Assembly (NCBI GenBank): GCA_027482725.1 | Contig: JAIXVT010000049.1 | Coordinates: 1 to 7,206 of the forward strand | Direction: 5' to 3' | Length of the DNA stretch: 7,206 bases | Source of the DNA: Pseudomonadota bacterium | Lineage (GTDB): Bacteria; Bdellovibrionota; UBA1018; CAIMNF01 | In this document: piece after piece, positions 1-6,454 of the stretch | How positions within the stretch are numbered: position 1 is the first letter of the stretch | Layout of the letters: every line of letters begins with the position of its first letter | Translations under genes and position numbers: made by a program | Notes under the pieces: model-generated | What the model saw: only the letters and a program-made list of their open reading frames with translations | Database searches by the model: none | What the model was told of the DNA's origin: nothing

Positions 1-226
1 CTTCCTCTCTCAATCCATCGATCCACTCTCGTGAACCCACGTCGATCAAGAAAACCTTTCATCCATTTTACTTTTTTATCGTAATTTCTTCTGTTCTATT
101 ACCCCGATCCAAGACGCAATCACCACTCTCGTAGCTCCGCATCTCAACTCAGCGCAATAGAACGCTGTCACTTTGTTTCAAGTTTTCAATGAACAAACCC
201 GTTTGTGTGTGGGTAGAGAAATAGGT
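1..226. other. left-edge region without a supportable gene
   Basis: No frame on either strand gives a recognisable protein. Several short frames run off the left edge. The most gene-like is on the minus strand, starting at ATG 62-60 and open for 20 codons to position 1, beginning MKGFLDRRGF. It has no Shine-Dalgarno or convincing promoter, so it is not called. An ACAAAC/GTTTGT inverted repeat at 193-206 lies just past the stop of the minus-strand gene at 227. It lacks a T-tract, so it is at best a weak terminator. Confidence 0.4.
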
Positions 227-523
227 TTAAGCAATGTTCTGAAAATTTGCAAAGAATTTTTTTGCTGAAATTCTTTTTCCATGACCTAAGTTGCGAATCT
301 CCGGTTTTTTCCCTGTTTTTTCAATGATCCTCATGGTTTTTTGGATAAAAACGGTGATCCAATCCGCCACAGCTTGATCCGATAGTTCATGACCCTCAAC
401 TTCAAACCAAACGGCGAAATCCTCGGAAATACTTAGGATTTTTACGTGATTCTTCTTTGCCTGTTCGGCCACAAGACGATGAATACGCTGATCCAAACTC
501 GACATTCCAAAAACTTCTTCCAT
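227..523 (-). CDS. small hypothetical protein, probably sigma-54 controlled
   Basis: I do not recognise this 98-residue protein. The ATG at 523 is chosen because AAGGAG sits 5 nt before it, the only strong Shine-Dalgarno in the window. Upstream in-frame starts would add up to 15 residues but have no such site. The protein has no signal peptide or membrane segment. It begins with a helical-looking stretch (about residues 8-26), then alternating hydrophobic residues suggestive of strands (27-43), a likely amphipathic helix (48-68), and a basic C-terminus (about 71-92) rich in Lys and Arg that could bind nucleic acid. It is likely cytosolic. It is divergent from the NtrC-family regulator at 620, and a sigma-54 promoter at 575-590 reads into it, giving a leader of roughly 40 nt. 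The inference is that it is a direct target of that regulator. Its function is unknown. Confidence that it is a real gene is fairly high because start signal and promoter agree. Confidence 0.72.
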   Translation of the reverse strand: MEEVFGMSSLDQRIHRLVAEQAKKNHVKILSISEDFAVWFEVEGHELSDQAVADWITVFIQKTMRIIEKTGKKPEIRNLGHGKRISAKKFFANFQNIA

Positions 524-528
524 AGGAG

Positions 529-534
529 CTCCTT
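529..534 (-). promoter_or_regulatory. Shine-Dalgarno site of the 98-aa gene
   Basis: AAGGAG on the minus strand, 5 nt before ATG 523. It decides the start of this gene over the longer in-frame alternatives. It lies partly inside a perfect 10-bp palindrome (AGGAGCTCCT, 524-533). Confidence 0.75.
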
Positions 535-574
535 TTTTAAGCGTTATCATTGATTCAAGCACGCGCACCTCAGC

Positions 575-590
575 TGCAATCGCCTTGCCA
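575..590 (-). promoter_or_regulatory. sigma-54 (-24/-12) promoter for the 98-aa gene
   Basis: The minus strand reads TGGCAAGGCGATTGCA. The known sigma-54 consensus is TGGCACG-N4-TTGCW, so this differs at one position (A for C) and keeps the invariant GG-N10-GC spacing. Transcription would start about 12 nt past the GC, near 564, giving a leader of about 40 nt that carries the Shine-Dalgarno of the gene at 523. The divergent gene next to it encodes a sigma-54 activator, which makes a chance match less likely. Confidence 0.72.
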
Positions 591-613
591 AATCCCCATG
601 CCGTCTTTACGTT
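585..613 (+). promoter_or_regulatory. putative vegetative promoter of the response regulator
   Basis: TTGCCA (585-590), a 17-nt spacer, then TACGTT (608-613). The -35 matches TTGACA at 5 of 6 positions, and the -10 has the key T, A and final T. Only 6 nt separate the -10 from ATG 620, so the transcript would start at or next to the start codon. The -35 box lies on the same bases as the -24 element of the opposing sigma-54 promoter, so the two polymerases should exclude each other. Confidence 0.5.
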
Positions 614-619
614 AGGCCG

Positions 620-2053
620 ATGCCTTTTTCTTCCCGCGCTTTGCGCGTTTTAGTGTGCGATGACGACGTTTTGTTTGTTCAAACCCTCACCAAACGGCTT
701 TTGGCCTCTGATCCTTGGACGACAACCAAGAAAAAATCCGAAATGTTAGACTTGGTAAAGACCCACAAGTACGACGTGATCCTCGTCGATATGTCGATCG
801 AACGACCGAAAGACGGACTCGAGTGGATTCCGATCCTCAAAGAATTTCAGCCTGAAGCCACCCTGATTGCGCTTTCCGGTGGGACCGAATTCCAAACGGT
901 GAGGAAAGCATTCCACACCGGGGTTACCGATTACGTATCCAAAGATGCGGCGGTCATCGAACTCCCCGCGATCATTGACCGCATCCGAGAACAACGCGCG
1001 CTAAAAAAGTCAGCCGAATCGGCTCAAAGAGAAATCCGACATCAGTCCTCTCGGTTTGAAATCATCGGTGATTCGCAAGCCCTCCGTAACATCCAAACCC
1101 AGATCGAGAAGTTTTTGCATTCCCCCGCCCCGGTCTTAATTACCGGCGAACGTGGAACCGGAAAGGAACTCATTGCTCGAGCGCTCCGCGCAAAAGACCA
1201 TCGTGGCCACTTGGTCCCATTTGTGGCCCTTGATGCCGCCACACTCCAACCCTCAATCGCAGAAAGCCTGCTTTTTGGCTATGAAAAGGGGGCTTTTACC
1301 GGCGCCGATAAAGACCGTGCCGGCTTATTTGAATCTGCAGATGGAGGAATCCTCTACATTGACGAGATCGGTAACTTAAGCCTAGAAGTGCAAAACAAGC
1401 TCCTGAGAGTTCTCCAGGAAAAAGAAGTTTTACGACTTGGAGCGACCGTACCCGTGTCCCTCCAGTTCCGACTCATTTCCGCAACCAATCAAGACCTAGA
1501 AGCGCTTGTTCGCGAGGGAAAATTCAAGGCAGACTTGTTGGAGCGCATCAATACTTTGGAAATCAAAAACCCACCACTCCGAGAGCGCAAATCAGATTTG
1601 TACAAATTGATCGCGCATTTTTCGCAGAAGCATTTTGGCCGCACCGATGCGCTCCAGTTCACCCCTGACGCATGGGAAATCCTCAATCTGTATCCCTTCC
1701 CTGGAAACATCCGGGAACTAGAAAACACTTTGATTTCGGTACATACGCTGTACAGCGATGGCCATCCCACATGCACCATTTGTGCCGCGCAACTTCCCGA
1801 CCGCATTCGGGCAACAAGTGCACGTCAGGCGTTGCAAATTCCTGGGTCAACGGGCGAATCCCCCTTAGGTCCCGATACCGATGGACTCAGTTTTTACGAA
1901 AAGATTGCGCGTGCAGAAAAAGAGCTCCTGGCTCGAGAGTTCGCTTTGTCCGATGGCAACATTTCTCAACTTGCTCTCCGGCTCAAAATGGACCGCTCGC
2001 ATCTCTCCACCAAACTCAAGGCTCACGGAATAAATTCCAAAAAATCGGCATAA
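620..2053 (+). CDS. NtrC-family sigma-54-dependent response regulator
   Basis: A 477-residue bacterial enhancer-binding protein with the standard three domains. The receiver (about 8-125) has the acidic pocket D14-D16, phosphoacceptor D57, S86 and K108. The AAA+ sigma-54 interaction domain (about 146-380) has Walker A GERGTGKE (176-183), an intact GAFTGA loop (224-229) that contacts sigma-54, Walker B ending D248-E249, and PFPGNIRELEN (359-369) at sensor II. A Fis-type helix-turn-helix (about 446-471) ends it. It should bind upstream sites and remodel sigma-54 polymerase by ATP hydrolysis after phosphorylation. The first of the two arginines of the FR-D-L-R signature is a lysine (K303); R309 is kept. 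The linker before the DNA-binding domain carries C385-x-x-C388. ATG 620 is the first possible start after an in-frame stop at 551-553; there is no clear Shine-Dalgarno. No histidine kinase is adjacent, so it looks like an orphan regulator. The family call is certain; its regulon is unknown apart from the inferred divergent target. Confidence 0.96.
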   Translation: MPFSSRALRVLVCDDDVLFVQTLTKRLLASDPWTTTKKKSEMLDLVKTHKYDVILVDMSIERPKDGLEWIPILKEFQPEATLIALSGGTEFQTVRKAFHTGVTDYVSKDAAVIELPAIIDRIREQRALKKSAESAQREIRHQSSRFEIIGDSQALRNIQTQIEKFLHSPAPVLITGERGTGKELIARALRAKDHRGHLVPFVALDAATLQPSIAESLLFGYEKGAFTGADKDRAGLFESADGGILYIDEIGNLSLEVQNKLLRVLQEKEVLRLGATVPVSLQFRLISATNQDLEALVREGKFKADLLERINTLEIKNPPLRERKSDLYKLIAHFSQKHFGRTDALQFTPDAWEILNLYPFPGNIRELENTLISVHTLYSDGHPTCTICAAQLPDRIRATSARQALQIPGSTGESPLGPDTDGLSFYEKIARAEKELLAREFALSDGNISQLALRLKMDRSHLSTKLKAHGINSKKSA

Positions 2054-2084
2054 AAAAACCCCGATAAGACAGATCTTATCGGGG
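2052..2084 (-). terminator. intrinsic terminator of icd, possibly bidirectional
   Basis: A perfect 11-bp stem (CCCCGATAAGA at 2059-2069, complement at 2074-2084) has a 4-nt loop. On the minus strand it is followed by seven T residues (2058-2052), so it is a strong terminator for icd, 64 nt past the icd stop. It begins 5 nt after the regulator's stop and may also end that transcript. In that direction the T-tract is poor (TAATT). Confidence 0.9.
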
Positions 2085-2148
2085 TAATTCCAATTCAACG
2101 GCATCTCATGACTTCATCACGAGCGCGCGATGGAATTCGCGTGGCGGG

Positions 2149-3603
2149 TTAGTCCTCGCCTTGCGCTTTCGTGTACGCAGGCTTTGCATCAAAACTCTGT
2201 AGCTTTTCAATATGCATCCAACGCGCAACTCCTTCTACACGCTCTAATACCAAATTTAAATCACTGAGCGTAATATCTTGAGCCGCAGTCAAGGCCATCA
2301 ATCGACAGCGGAACTGATTTACAGTATCCGTAGATCCTCCGGTTGCTGGGAAAACTTGGGTCCCGCGGTTGGAAATCATTTTCAATTTTACTGGCGTGCC
2401 TGTAAGCGCATGGTTGAGTTTTGTTCCCAAAACTTCAGACGAATCGTCGGTTTCCACAAACACGTCTAGGCCAACCACTTCGCGCTGTTTTACGGCAATT
2501 TTCCCCATATCCGTTTTGAACACGGGCAGTTTTATTGGCTTACTGACTCGGATCGCATCTTTGGGTTTTTTCCCGAAGTTATTCATCACCGCTTCGGTAA
2601 ACGCGCGTGTTCCGACCGCGTTGACATCGCCTACCACGTCCCGAGTGCGTGCTTTTGCTTCGGCCCACGTCACCGACAAGGCGTCTTCAATCGTTTGTGC
2701 CGCATCGGTTTCACCGATATGTCGCAACAACATCACGCCAGACATGATCATCGCAGTGGGGTTGATCACGTCTTTTCCAGCGTATTTTGGTGCTGAGCCG
2801 TGAACCGCTTCAAAAATTGCGCATTCGGAACCGATGTTTGCCGACGGCGCAAATCCCAATCCGCCCACAAGTGCCGACGTCAAATCGCTCATGATATCGC
2901 CGTTCATATTAGTGGTGACGATTACCTCAAACTGCTCGGGTTTCTTTACCAATTGGTGCGCACAGTTATCAATGATGATGTGGTGAGCGGCGATGTCCGG
3001 GTACTCGGGCGCGATTTCCTCAAACGTGCGTTTCAGCAGACCTTCGGTCATTTTCATGATATTGGATTTGGTGGCGCAATGGACCGATTTACGTCCTTCT
3101 GCGCGCGCCACTTCAAACGCCAAACGGACGATTTTTTCACAACCTTTTTTTGAAATGAGTTTCAAGCACTGAGCCACTTCCGGAGTTTGCATGTGCTCAA
3201 TTCCGGCATACAGGTCTTCTACGTTCTCACGAACAACCGTTAGATCCAGCTTACGGCCGCTGTAAGGAGTCGGCACCCCGACCCACTCGCGCACGGGACG
3301 GATGTTGCCGTAAGTTTCGAACAGTTTACGGAGCGTTACGTTCGCGCTTTTTTCGCCGAAACCCACGGGGGTTTCAAGGGGTCCTTTCAATACCAGCCGC
3401 GTGCGACGGATCGACTCGATGGTTTCTTGCGGTACACCCGATGGAATACCTTTTTTGAACTGCGACGCTCCCGCATGGACGACATCCCAGTTTACTTTTA
3501 CACCGGTGGCATCGATGAGCCTCCGGGTGGATTCGATGACTTCGGGACCAATCCCGTCACCAGGAATTAAAGTGATTTCATGAATTTTTTGCGTTGTGTT
3601 CAT
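2149..3603 (-). CDS. icd: NADP-dependent isocitrate dehydrogenase, Thermus-type
   Basis: Oxidatively decarboxylates isocitrate to 2-oxoglutarate in the TCA cycle; cytosolic. The 484-residue length, with a C-terminal extension beyond about 350, fits the Thermus/alphaproteobacterial subfamily rather than the roughly 416-residue E. coli type. Visible family features are IPGDGIGPEV (13-22), substrate residues S86, N88, R92, R102, R125 and Y132, catalytic K179, and D212. The metal-binding signature NMNGDIMSD (232-240) supplies D236 and D240. HGSAPKYAG (268-276) follows; K273-Y274 match the E. coli Lys344-Tyr345 pair that favours NADP over NAD. The start is ATG 3603; a TTG 33 nt upstream is less likely because conserved sequence begins at about residue 9. 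No Shine-Dalgarno is seen, and GATAGT lies 6 nt before ATG. The gene is divergent from a LysR regulator and ends in a strong terminator. S86 corresponds to the E. coli phosphorylation site, but no kinase/phosphatase gene is nearby. Confidence 0.95.
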   Translation of the reverse strand: MNTTQKIHEITLIPGDGIGPEVIESTRRLIDATGVKVNWDVVHAGASQFKKGIPSGVPQETIESIRRTRLVLKGPLETPVGFGEKSANVTLRKLFETYGNIRPVREWVGVPTPYSGRKLDLTVVRENVEDLYAGIEHMQTPEVAQCLKLISKKGCEKIVRLAFEVARAEGRKSVHCATKSNIMKMTEGLLKRTFEEIAPEYPDIAAHHIIIDNCAHQLVKKPEQFEVIVTTNMNGDIMSDLTSALVGGLGFAPSANIGSECAIFEAVHGSAPKYAGKDVINPTAMIMSGVMLLRHIGETDAAQTIEDALSVTWAEAKARTRDVVGDVNAVGTRAFTEAVMNNFGKKPKDAIRVSKPIKLPVFKTDMGKIAVKQREVVGLDVFVETDDSSEVLGTKLNHALTGTPVKLKMISNRGTQVFPATGGSTDTVNQFRCRLMALTAAQDITLSDLNLVLERVEGVARWMHIEKLQSFDAKPAYTKAQGED

Positions 3604-3609
3604 ATCGGA

Positions 3610-3615
3610 ACTATC
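3610..3615 (-). promoter_or_regulatory. candidate -10 of icd (leaderless)
   Basis: GATAGT on the minus strand, 4 of 6 matches to TATAAT, ends 6 nt before ATG 3603, so transcription would begin at the start codon. No good -35 lies 16-18 nt upstream, as expected of an activator-dependent promoter. The direct repeat at 3636-3645 occupies the -35 region. Confidence 0.4.
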
Positions 3616-3635
3616 GCCAAAAACACAACAAAACA

Positions 3636-3676
3636 AAAACCGATAATTTCTTGAGGAAGCATCGATAAAACCGATA
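3636..3676. promoter_or_regulatory. LysR-type operator region between icd and its divergent regulator
   Basis: Two exact copies of AAAACCGATA (3636-3645 and 3667-3676) lie 31 bp apart, about three helical turns. Overlapping the second is ATC-N9-GAT (3661-3675), the classic LysR recognition motif and also a T-N11-A. If icd starts transcription at 3603, the box centres at -65 and the other copy near -37, the usual recognition and activation positions. Relative to the lysR start at 3710, the box spans -49 to -35, a position suited to autorepression. Confidence 0.6.
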
Positions 3677-3697
3677 GATCTTGGGTAGCATTCCCCT

Positions 3698-3703
3698 CAT
3701 ACT
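3698..3703 (+). promoter_or_regulatory. candidate -10 of the LysR gene (leaderless)
   Basis: CATACT, 4 of 6 matches to TATAAT, ends 6 nt before ATG 3710. A poor -35 (TAGATC, 3675-3680) sits 17 nt upstream and touches the LysR box. The leader has no Shine-Dalgarno beyond a GGG. Confidence 0.35.
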
Positions 3704-3709
3704 GGGTTG

Positions 3710-4633
3710 ATGCAATATCAGTCCAATTGGTTGAACTATCAACATCTTTACTACTTTTGGATCGCGATCCGCGCGGGAACCATATCAAAGGCCGCCAAAA
3801 ATCTTCGTTTGTCACAATCCACGCTTTCGTCACAGATTGCGGCGTTAGAGTCCACGCTCGGACACCAACTTTGTATTCGTCACCCCCGACACCTTGAACC
3901 AACCGAAGCCGGGACGCGCGTATTAGAGTTTGCAGAAACCATCTTCAAAACAGGCGAAGAACTTCTGGCCTCTCTCGATTCCGGTGCAGATTCCGGTCCA
4001 GAAACGCTTACTCCGACCCGGGTGCGAATCGGCGCGATAAGCAGTTTATCGAAAAATTTTCAAAATGAGTTTATCGGAGGACTTCCGTCCAAAAAATCTC
4101 CGGTACGTTTACAAGTACATCAAGGCCCCCTATCGCTTTTGATCCAAGATTTAGGCGCTCACCAACTGGATGTTGTTCTCTCTAATGTGCGGGTCATGCC
4201 GGGCGCCCAATTGAGTTTGAATCATTTTGAAGTCGGACGAGAACCCGTCGTTTTTGTCGCACCCCGATCACTTGCCGTAAATTCGCTCCGCCAAGTCCCT
4301 TGGGAGAAAGTCCAAGTCGTCATCCCCAGTCTGAACTCTCCGGTACGACAAGACATTGATCATTTTTTTAAACTCAAAAAAATACGTCCTCACGTGTTTG
4401 CCGAAATCGAAGATGTCGGACTCTTGCGATTAATTTGTCAAAACGATCACGTGATTGGAGTGATGCCGGAAGTCGTCGTGCGCGAAGAATTGAAATCCAA
4501 AAATCTAAAAAAAATTGCCACGATCCCTGGGGTATTTGAAAAATTTTATGCCATCACTGCGGACAAAAAATTTCCCAACCTTTGGGTACAAAAGCGCATT
4601 CAAACCCTTTTAAAACACGCTGCGAACACTTAG
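3710..4633 (+). CDS. LysR-family transcriptional regulator, NhaR-like
   Basis: A 307-residue LysR regulator. The N-terminal winged helix-turn-helix (about 8-67) contains LNYQHLYYFW (8-17), SKAAKNLRLSQSTLSSQI (26-43) and RHLEPTEAG (60-68). The NYxHLYYFW opening and LEPTE ending resemble NhaR, the E. coli sodium/proton-antiporter regulator, from memory of that family. The effector-binding domain follows (about 104-300). ATG 3710 is preferred to TTG 3707; there is no clear Shine-Dalgarno. The gene is divergent from icd across 106 bp holding a LysR box, so it probably controls itself and icd. No antiporter gene is nearby, so sodium or pH sensing is not supported here. The 3' end interlocks with rmuC: its TAG (4631-4633) shares bases with the rmuC stop. 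Family is certain; the NhaR subgroup is likely but does not fix the effector. Confidence 0.93.
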   Translation: MQYQSNWLNYQHLYYFWIAIRAGTISKAAKNLRLSQSTLSSQIAALESTLGHQLCIRHPRHLEPTEAGTRVLEFAETIFKTGEELLASLDSGADSGPETLTPTRVRIGAISSLSKNFQNEFIGGLPSKKSPVRLQVHQGPLSLLIQDLGAHQLDVVLSNVRVMPGAQLSLNHFEVGREPVVFVAPRSLAVNSLRQVPWEKVQVVIPSLNSPVRQDIDHFFKLKKIRPHVFAEIEDVGLLRLICQNDHVIGVMPEVVVREELKSKNLKKIATIPGVFEKFYAITADKKFPNLWVQKRIQTLLKHAANT

Positions 4634-6012
4634 GCAAGATCTGGCGCTTCGGCTTCGCCGTCACTTAAGGCATCTTCAAACTTTTTCGGAAGTTTCTTTT
4701 TAGTTTTAGACCCCAGTTCTTTCAATTTTTGCGCCTGCTTTACAATGTTTGCGTTACCGTCTTTTGCCTTTTTTACGGCTTCTCCATAAGCTTTCTGAGT
4801 GCGGTCGATATTCACACCAATTTGGTCAAAATCCTCTAAGAACCCGCAAAACTTATCGTAAAGTTTTCCACCTTCTTCGGCGATCTCAAGCGCATGATTG
4901 CGCTGGCGGTCCAACATCCACACCGAAGCTACCGTTTTGAGTGTGGTGAATAACGTGGTGGCGGTCACAATCGCAACTTTTTTATTCCAAGCGCGCTCCA
5001 CAATTTTGGGATCTTTCTGCATCGCTGCAAGGTACGCGCCCTCCAGCGGAATAAACATAAACACAAACTCCGGAGAATTCAGTCCTTTAGCCTGATGGTA
5101 TGCTCGTTCTTGCAAATCACTGATGTGTCGATCCATGCTCTCCACCAACCTATTCAACGCAGCATCACGGGCGGTTTCTTCTGCAGCACTCCGATATTCT
5201 TCGTAGGACTTTAGAGAAACTTTCGCATCGATGATCAAATGCTTTTGCTCCGGCAAAAGCAGCATCGCATCGGGGCGGTAGTTCTTCTCTTCACCTTGTT
5301 CGTTCTCTCCTTTGATGTTCATCTGCAACATGTACTCGCGCCCCTCTTCTAAACCCGCGGACTCAAACAGACGCGTCAGCGTAAGCTCGCCCCAGTCGCC
5401 CTGTACTTTCGAATCGCCTTTGAGCGCATCCGTTAACGACTTGGCATCCGTAGAAAGCGACTGACTGAGGGTTACCAAGCGCTCGATTTCAGATTTGAGG
5501 AGCACCCTTTCTTTGGCTTCGGTGGAATATTTTTCTTCGACCGATTTTTCAAAGATCATGATCTTTTCCTTGAGCGGCCCCAACAGCTGACCCAAGTTTT
5601 TTTCAGAGGACTCTTGGAATACTTTTGTTTTTTCTTCCAAGATTTTTTGCGCAAGATTTTCAAACTCGACCTTGAGCTGCTTTTTAGATTCCTCCAATAG
5701 TCGCTTTTCTGTTTCAAGTGCACTGACTTGTACGGACAAACGGGTTTCTAATTTGGACGCAGTTTCTTGGGCGGCACGCAGGTCGGACTGCACGCGTTGC
5801 AAAGCCTCTTGGTGCAATTTTTCCTTATGGATGGACTGCTCCCTAAACTCTGCACGCTCCCGTTCTTGAGTGTGTTGCAAGGTTTCCCCTTGTTGGGTCA
5901 GATTTGAAATCCGTTCTTCGAGCACCGATCGCTTGGTTTTCGAGTAAAACCCGGCAACCAATGCCCCTAATCCGGCGCCAATACCCCCTGATAAAATGAA
6001 ATCAATTTCCAT
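4630..6012 (-). CDS. rmuC: DNA recombination protein RmuC
   Basis: A 460-residue RmuC homologue, near the family's usual length. RmuC limits rearrangement at inverted repeats in E. coli and is a predicted nuclease-like protein. Residues 5-23 form one Gly-rich hydrophobic segment that probably anchors it in the inner membrane with the rest in the cytoplasm. Residues about 28-195 are highly charged and heptad-like, a long coiled coil. The RmuC domain (about 200-410) carries GDWGEL (205-210), RPDAM (246-250), IDAKVSL (261-267; D262 and K264 look like a PD-(D/E)xK-type core), MFIPLEGAYLAA (319-330) and ATTLFTTLKTVASVW (351-365). The tail is Lys-rich, then acidic. The start at ATG 6012 lacks a good Shine-Dalgarno. 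It lies 21 bp after the Cys-rich protein gene, so the two are probably co-transcribed. No terminator is visible between it and the convergent LysR gene. Confidence 0.95.
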   Translation of the reverse strand: MEIDFILSGGIGAGLGALVAGFYSKTKRSVLEERISNLTQQGETLQHTQERERAEFREQSIHKEKLHQEALQRVQSDLRAAQETASKLETRLSVQVSALETEKRLLEESKKQLKVEFENLAQKILEEKTKVFQESSEKNLGQLLGPLKEKIMIFEKSVEEKYSTEAKERVLLKSEIERLVTLSQSLSTDAKSLTDALKGDSKVQGDWGELTLTRLFESAGLEEGREYMLQMNIKGENEQGEEKNYRPDAMLLLPEQKHLIIDAKVSLKSYEEYRSAAEETARDAALNRLVESMDRHISDLQERAYHQAKGLNSPEFVFMFIPLEGAYLAAMQKDPKIVERAWNKKVAIVTATTLFTTLKTVASVWMLDRQRNHALEIAEEGGKLYDKFCGFLEDFDQIGVNIDRTQKAYGEAVKKAKDGNANIVKQAQKLKELGSKTKKKLPKKFEDALSDGEAEAPDLA

Positions 6013-6033
6013 AAATTCGGTTTACCTGTGTAT

Positions 6034-6369
6034 TTACGTTTTAGTCTGTAACTTTTTGCAACCCTTGCCCTGACACGATCCCCCCCCATTAGGGCCGCAA
6101 TCGCCACATTTGTTGATGGCTTCAAAACTCCAGGGACGATCGACTTGATTCATTGTGCGAATCGCCTCGGACGCGGTCGGAAACGTTTGTGATCCCAACA
6201 CCTCCCCGGTGGCGTGACGCAAGATGTAGACGTTGAATTCCCCATTTTCCGTGAGAGAAATCCCGCCCATGAGTTCATCGTCGAGCAGAAACCCCTTGGT
6301 GAAATTATCTAAATTAAATTTTACTAAGGATTCTTGAGCGGACTGCGTACTTCGGGCTGACTTTTCCAT
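6034..6369 (-). CDS. small hypothetical protein with Cys-rich C-terminus
   Basis: I do not recognise this 111-residue protein. Residues 15-85 look like a small alpha/beta domain with strand-like pieces (VYILRHATG, 48-55) and a helix (about 65-76). The C-terminal 25 residues hold all four cysteines: C88-x2-C91-x7-C99-x4-C104, within a Gly- and Lys-rich stretch. This could bind a metal or an Fe-S cluster, but the spacing matches no family I can name. It has no signal peptide or membrane segment. The coding strand contains a run of eight G (6087-6080) encoding Gly95-Gly97, just before the last two cysteines; a one-base slip would remove both. ATG 6369 has no Shine-Dalgarno but has an extended -10 6 nt before it. 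It is first in a likely two-gene unit with rmuC. It is probably real, given the open frame, the promoter and the tight spacing to rmuC. Confidence 0.7.
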   Translation of the reverse strand: MEKSARSTQSAQESLVKFNLDNFTKGFLLDDELMGGISLTENGEFNVYILRHATGEVLGSQTFPTASEAIRTMNQVDRPWSFEAINKCGDCGPNGGGSCQGKGCKKLQTKT

Positions 6370-6375
6370 ACCCGG

Positions 6376-6384
6376 AGTTTAGCA
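6376..6384 (-). promoter_or_regulatory. extended -10 promoter of the Cys-rich protein gene and rmuC
   Basis: TGCTAAACT on the minus strand is an extended -10 (TGn plus TAAACT, with T, A and final T in place). It ends 6 nt before ATG 6369, so the mRNA would be leaderless. The best -35 is only TTCGCA at 15 nt spacing, which is tolerable with an extended -10. Confidence 0.45.
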
Positions 6385-6414
6385 GGAATTTTTTGTTGCG
6401 AAACCCACCGGCGG

Positions 6415-6441
6415 TTGCTAACTTAAATCTTCATTTATATT
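6415..6441 (+). promoter_or_regulatory. candidate promoter of tRNA-Ala
   Basis: TTGCTA (6415-6420), a 15-nt spacer and TATATT (6436-6441) would start transcription near 6448, a few bases before the mature tRNA 5' end. The spacer is short, and a 17-nt alternative uses a poorer -10 (TATTTG, 6438-6443). Confidence 0.4.
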
Positions 6442-6454
6442 TGATTCCTTAAAC

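Noticed and set aside
93..163. GTTCTATT (93-100) and AATAGAAC (156-163) inverted repeat
   Set aside because: Only 8 bp with 55 bp between them, no extension and no nearby gene context; likely chance.
1672..2067. 131-codon open frame overlapping the activator in another frame
   Set aside because: It lies almost wholly inside the strongly supported NtrC-family gene and its product is low-complexity and unlike any family.
3604..3636. Longer icd start at TTG 3636 adding 11 residues
   Set aside because: The added residues precede the conserved N-terminal strand, the start codon is rare, and it would cover the candidate -10. ATG 3603 fits the family better.
2059..3645. Shared CCGATAA in the icd terminator and the icd operator repeats as one regulatory motif
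   Set aside because: The terminator copy is forced by a perfect stem and lacks the flanking A-run; a 7-bp match is easily chance.
3600..3902. 100-codon minus-strand frame across the icd/LysR spacer
   Set aside because: It is a shadow of the LysR gene start and would cover the operator region; no start signals or family likeness.
4640..4665. GGCG...CGCC hairpin just inside the 3' end of rmuC as a terminator
   Set aside because: Only a 4-bp core, no T-tract, and it is explained by the Glu-Ala repeats in the rmuC C-terminus.
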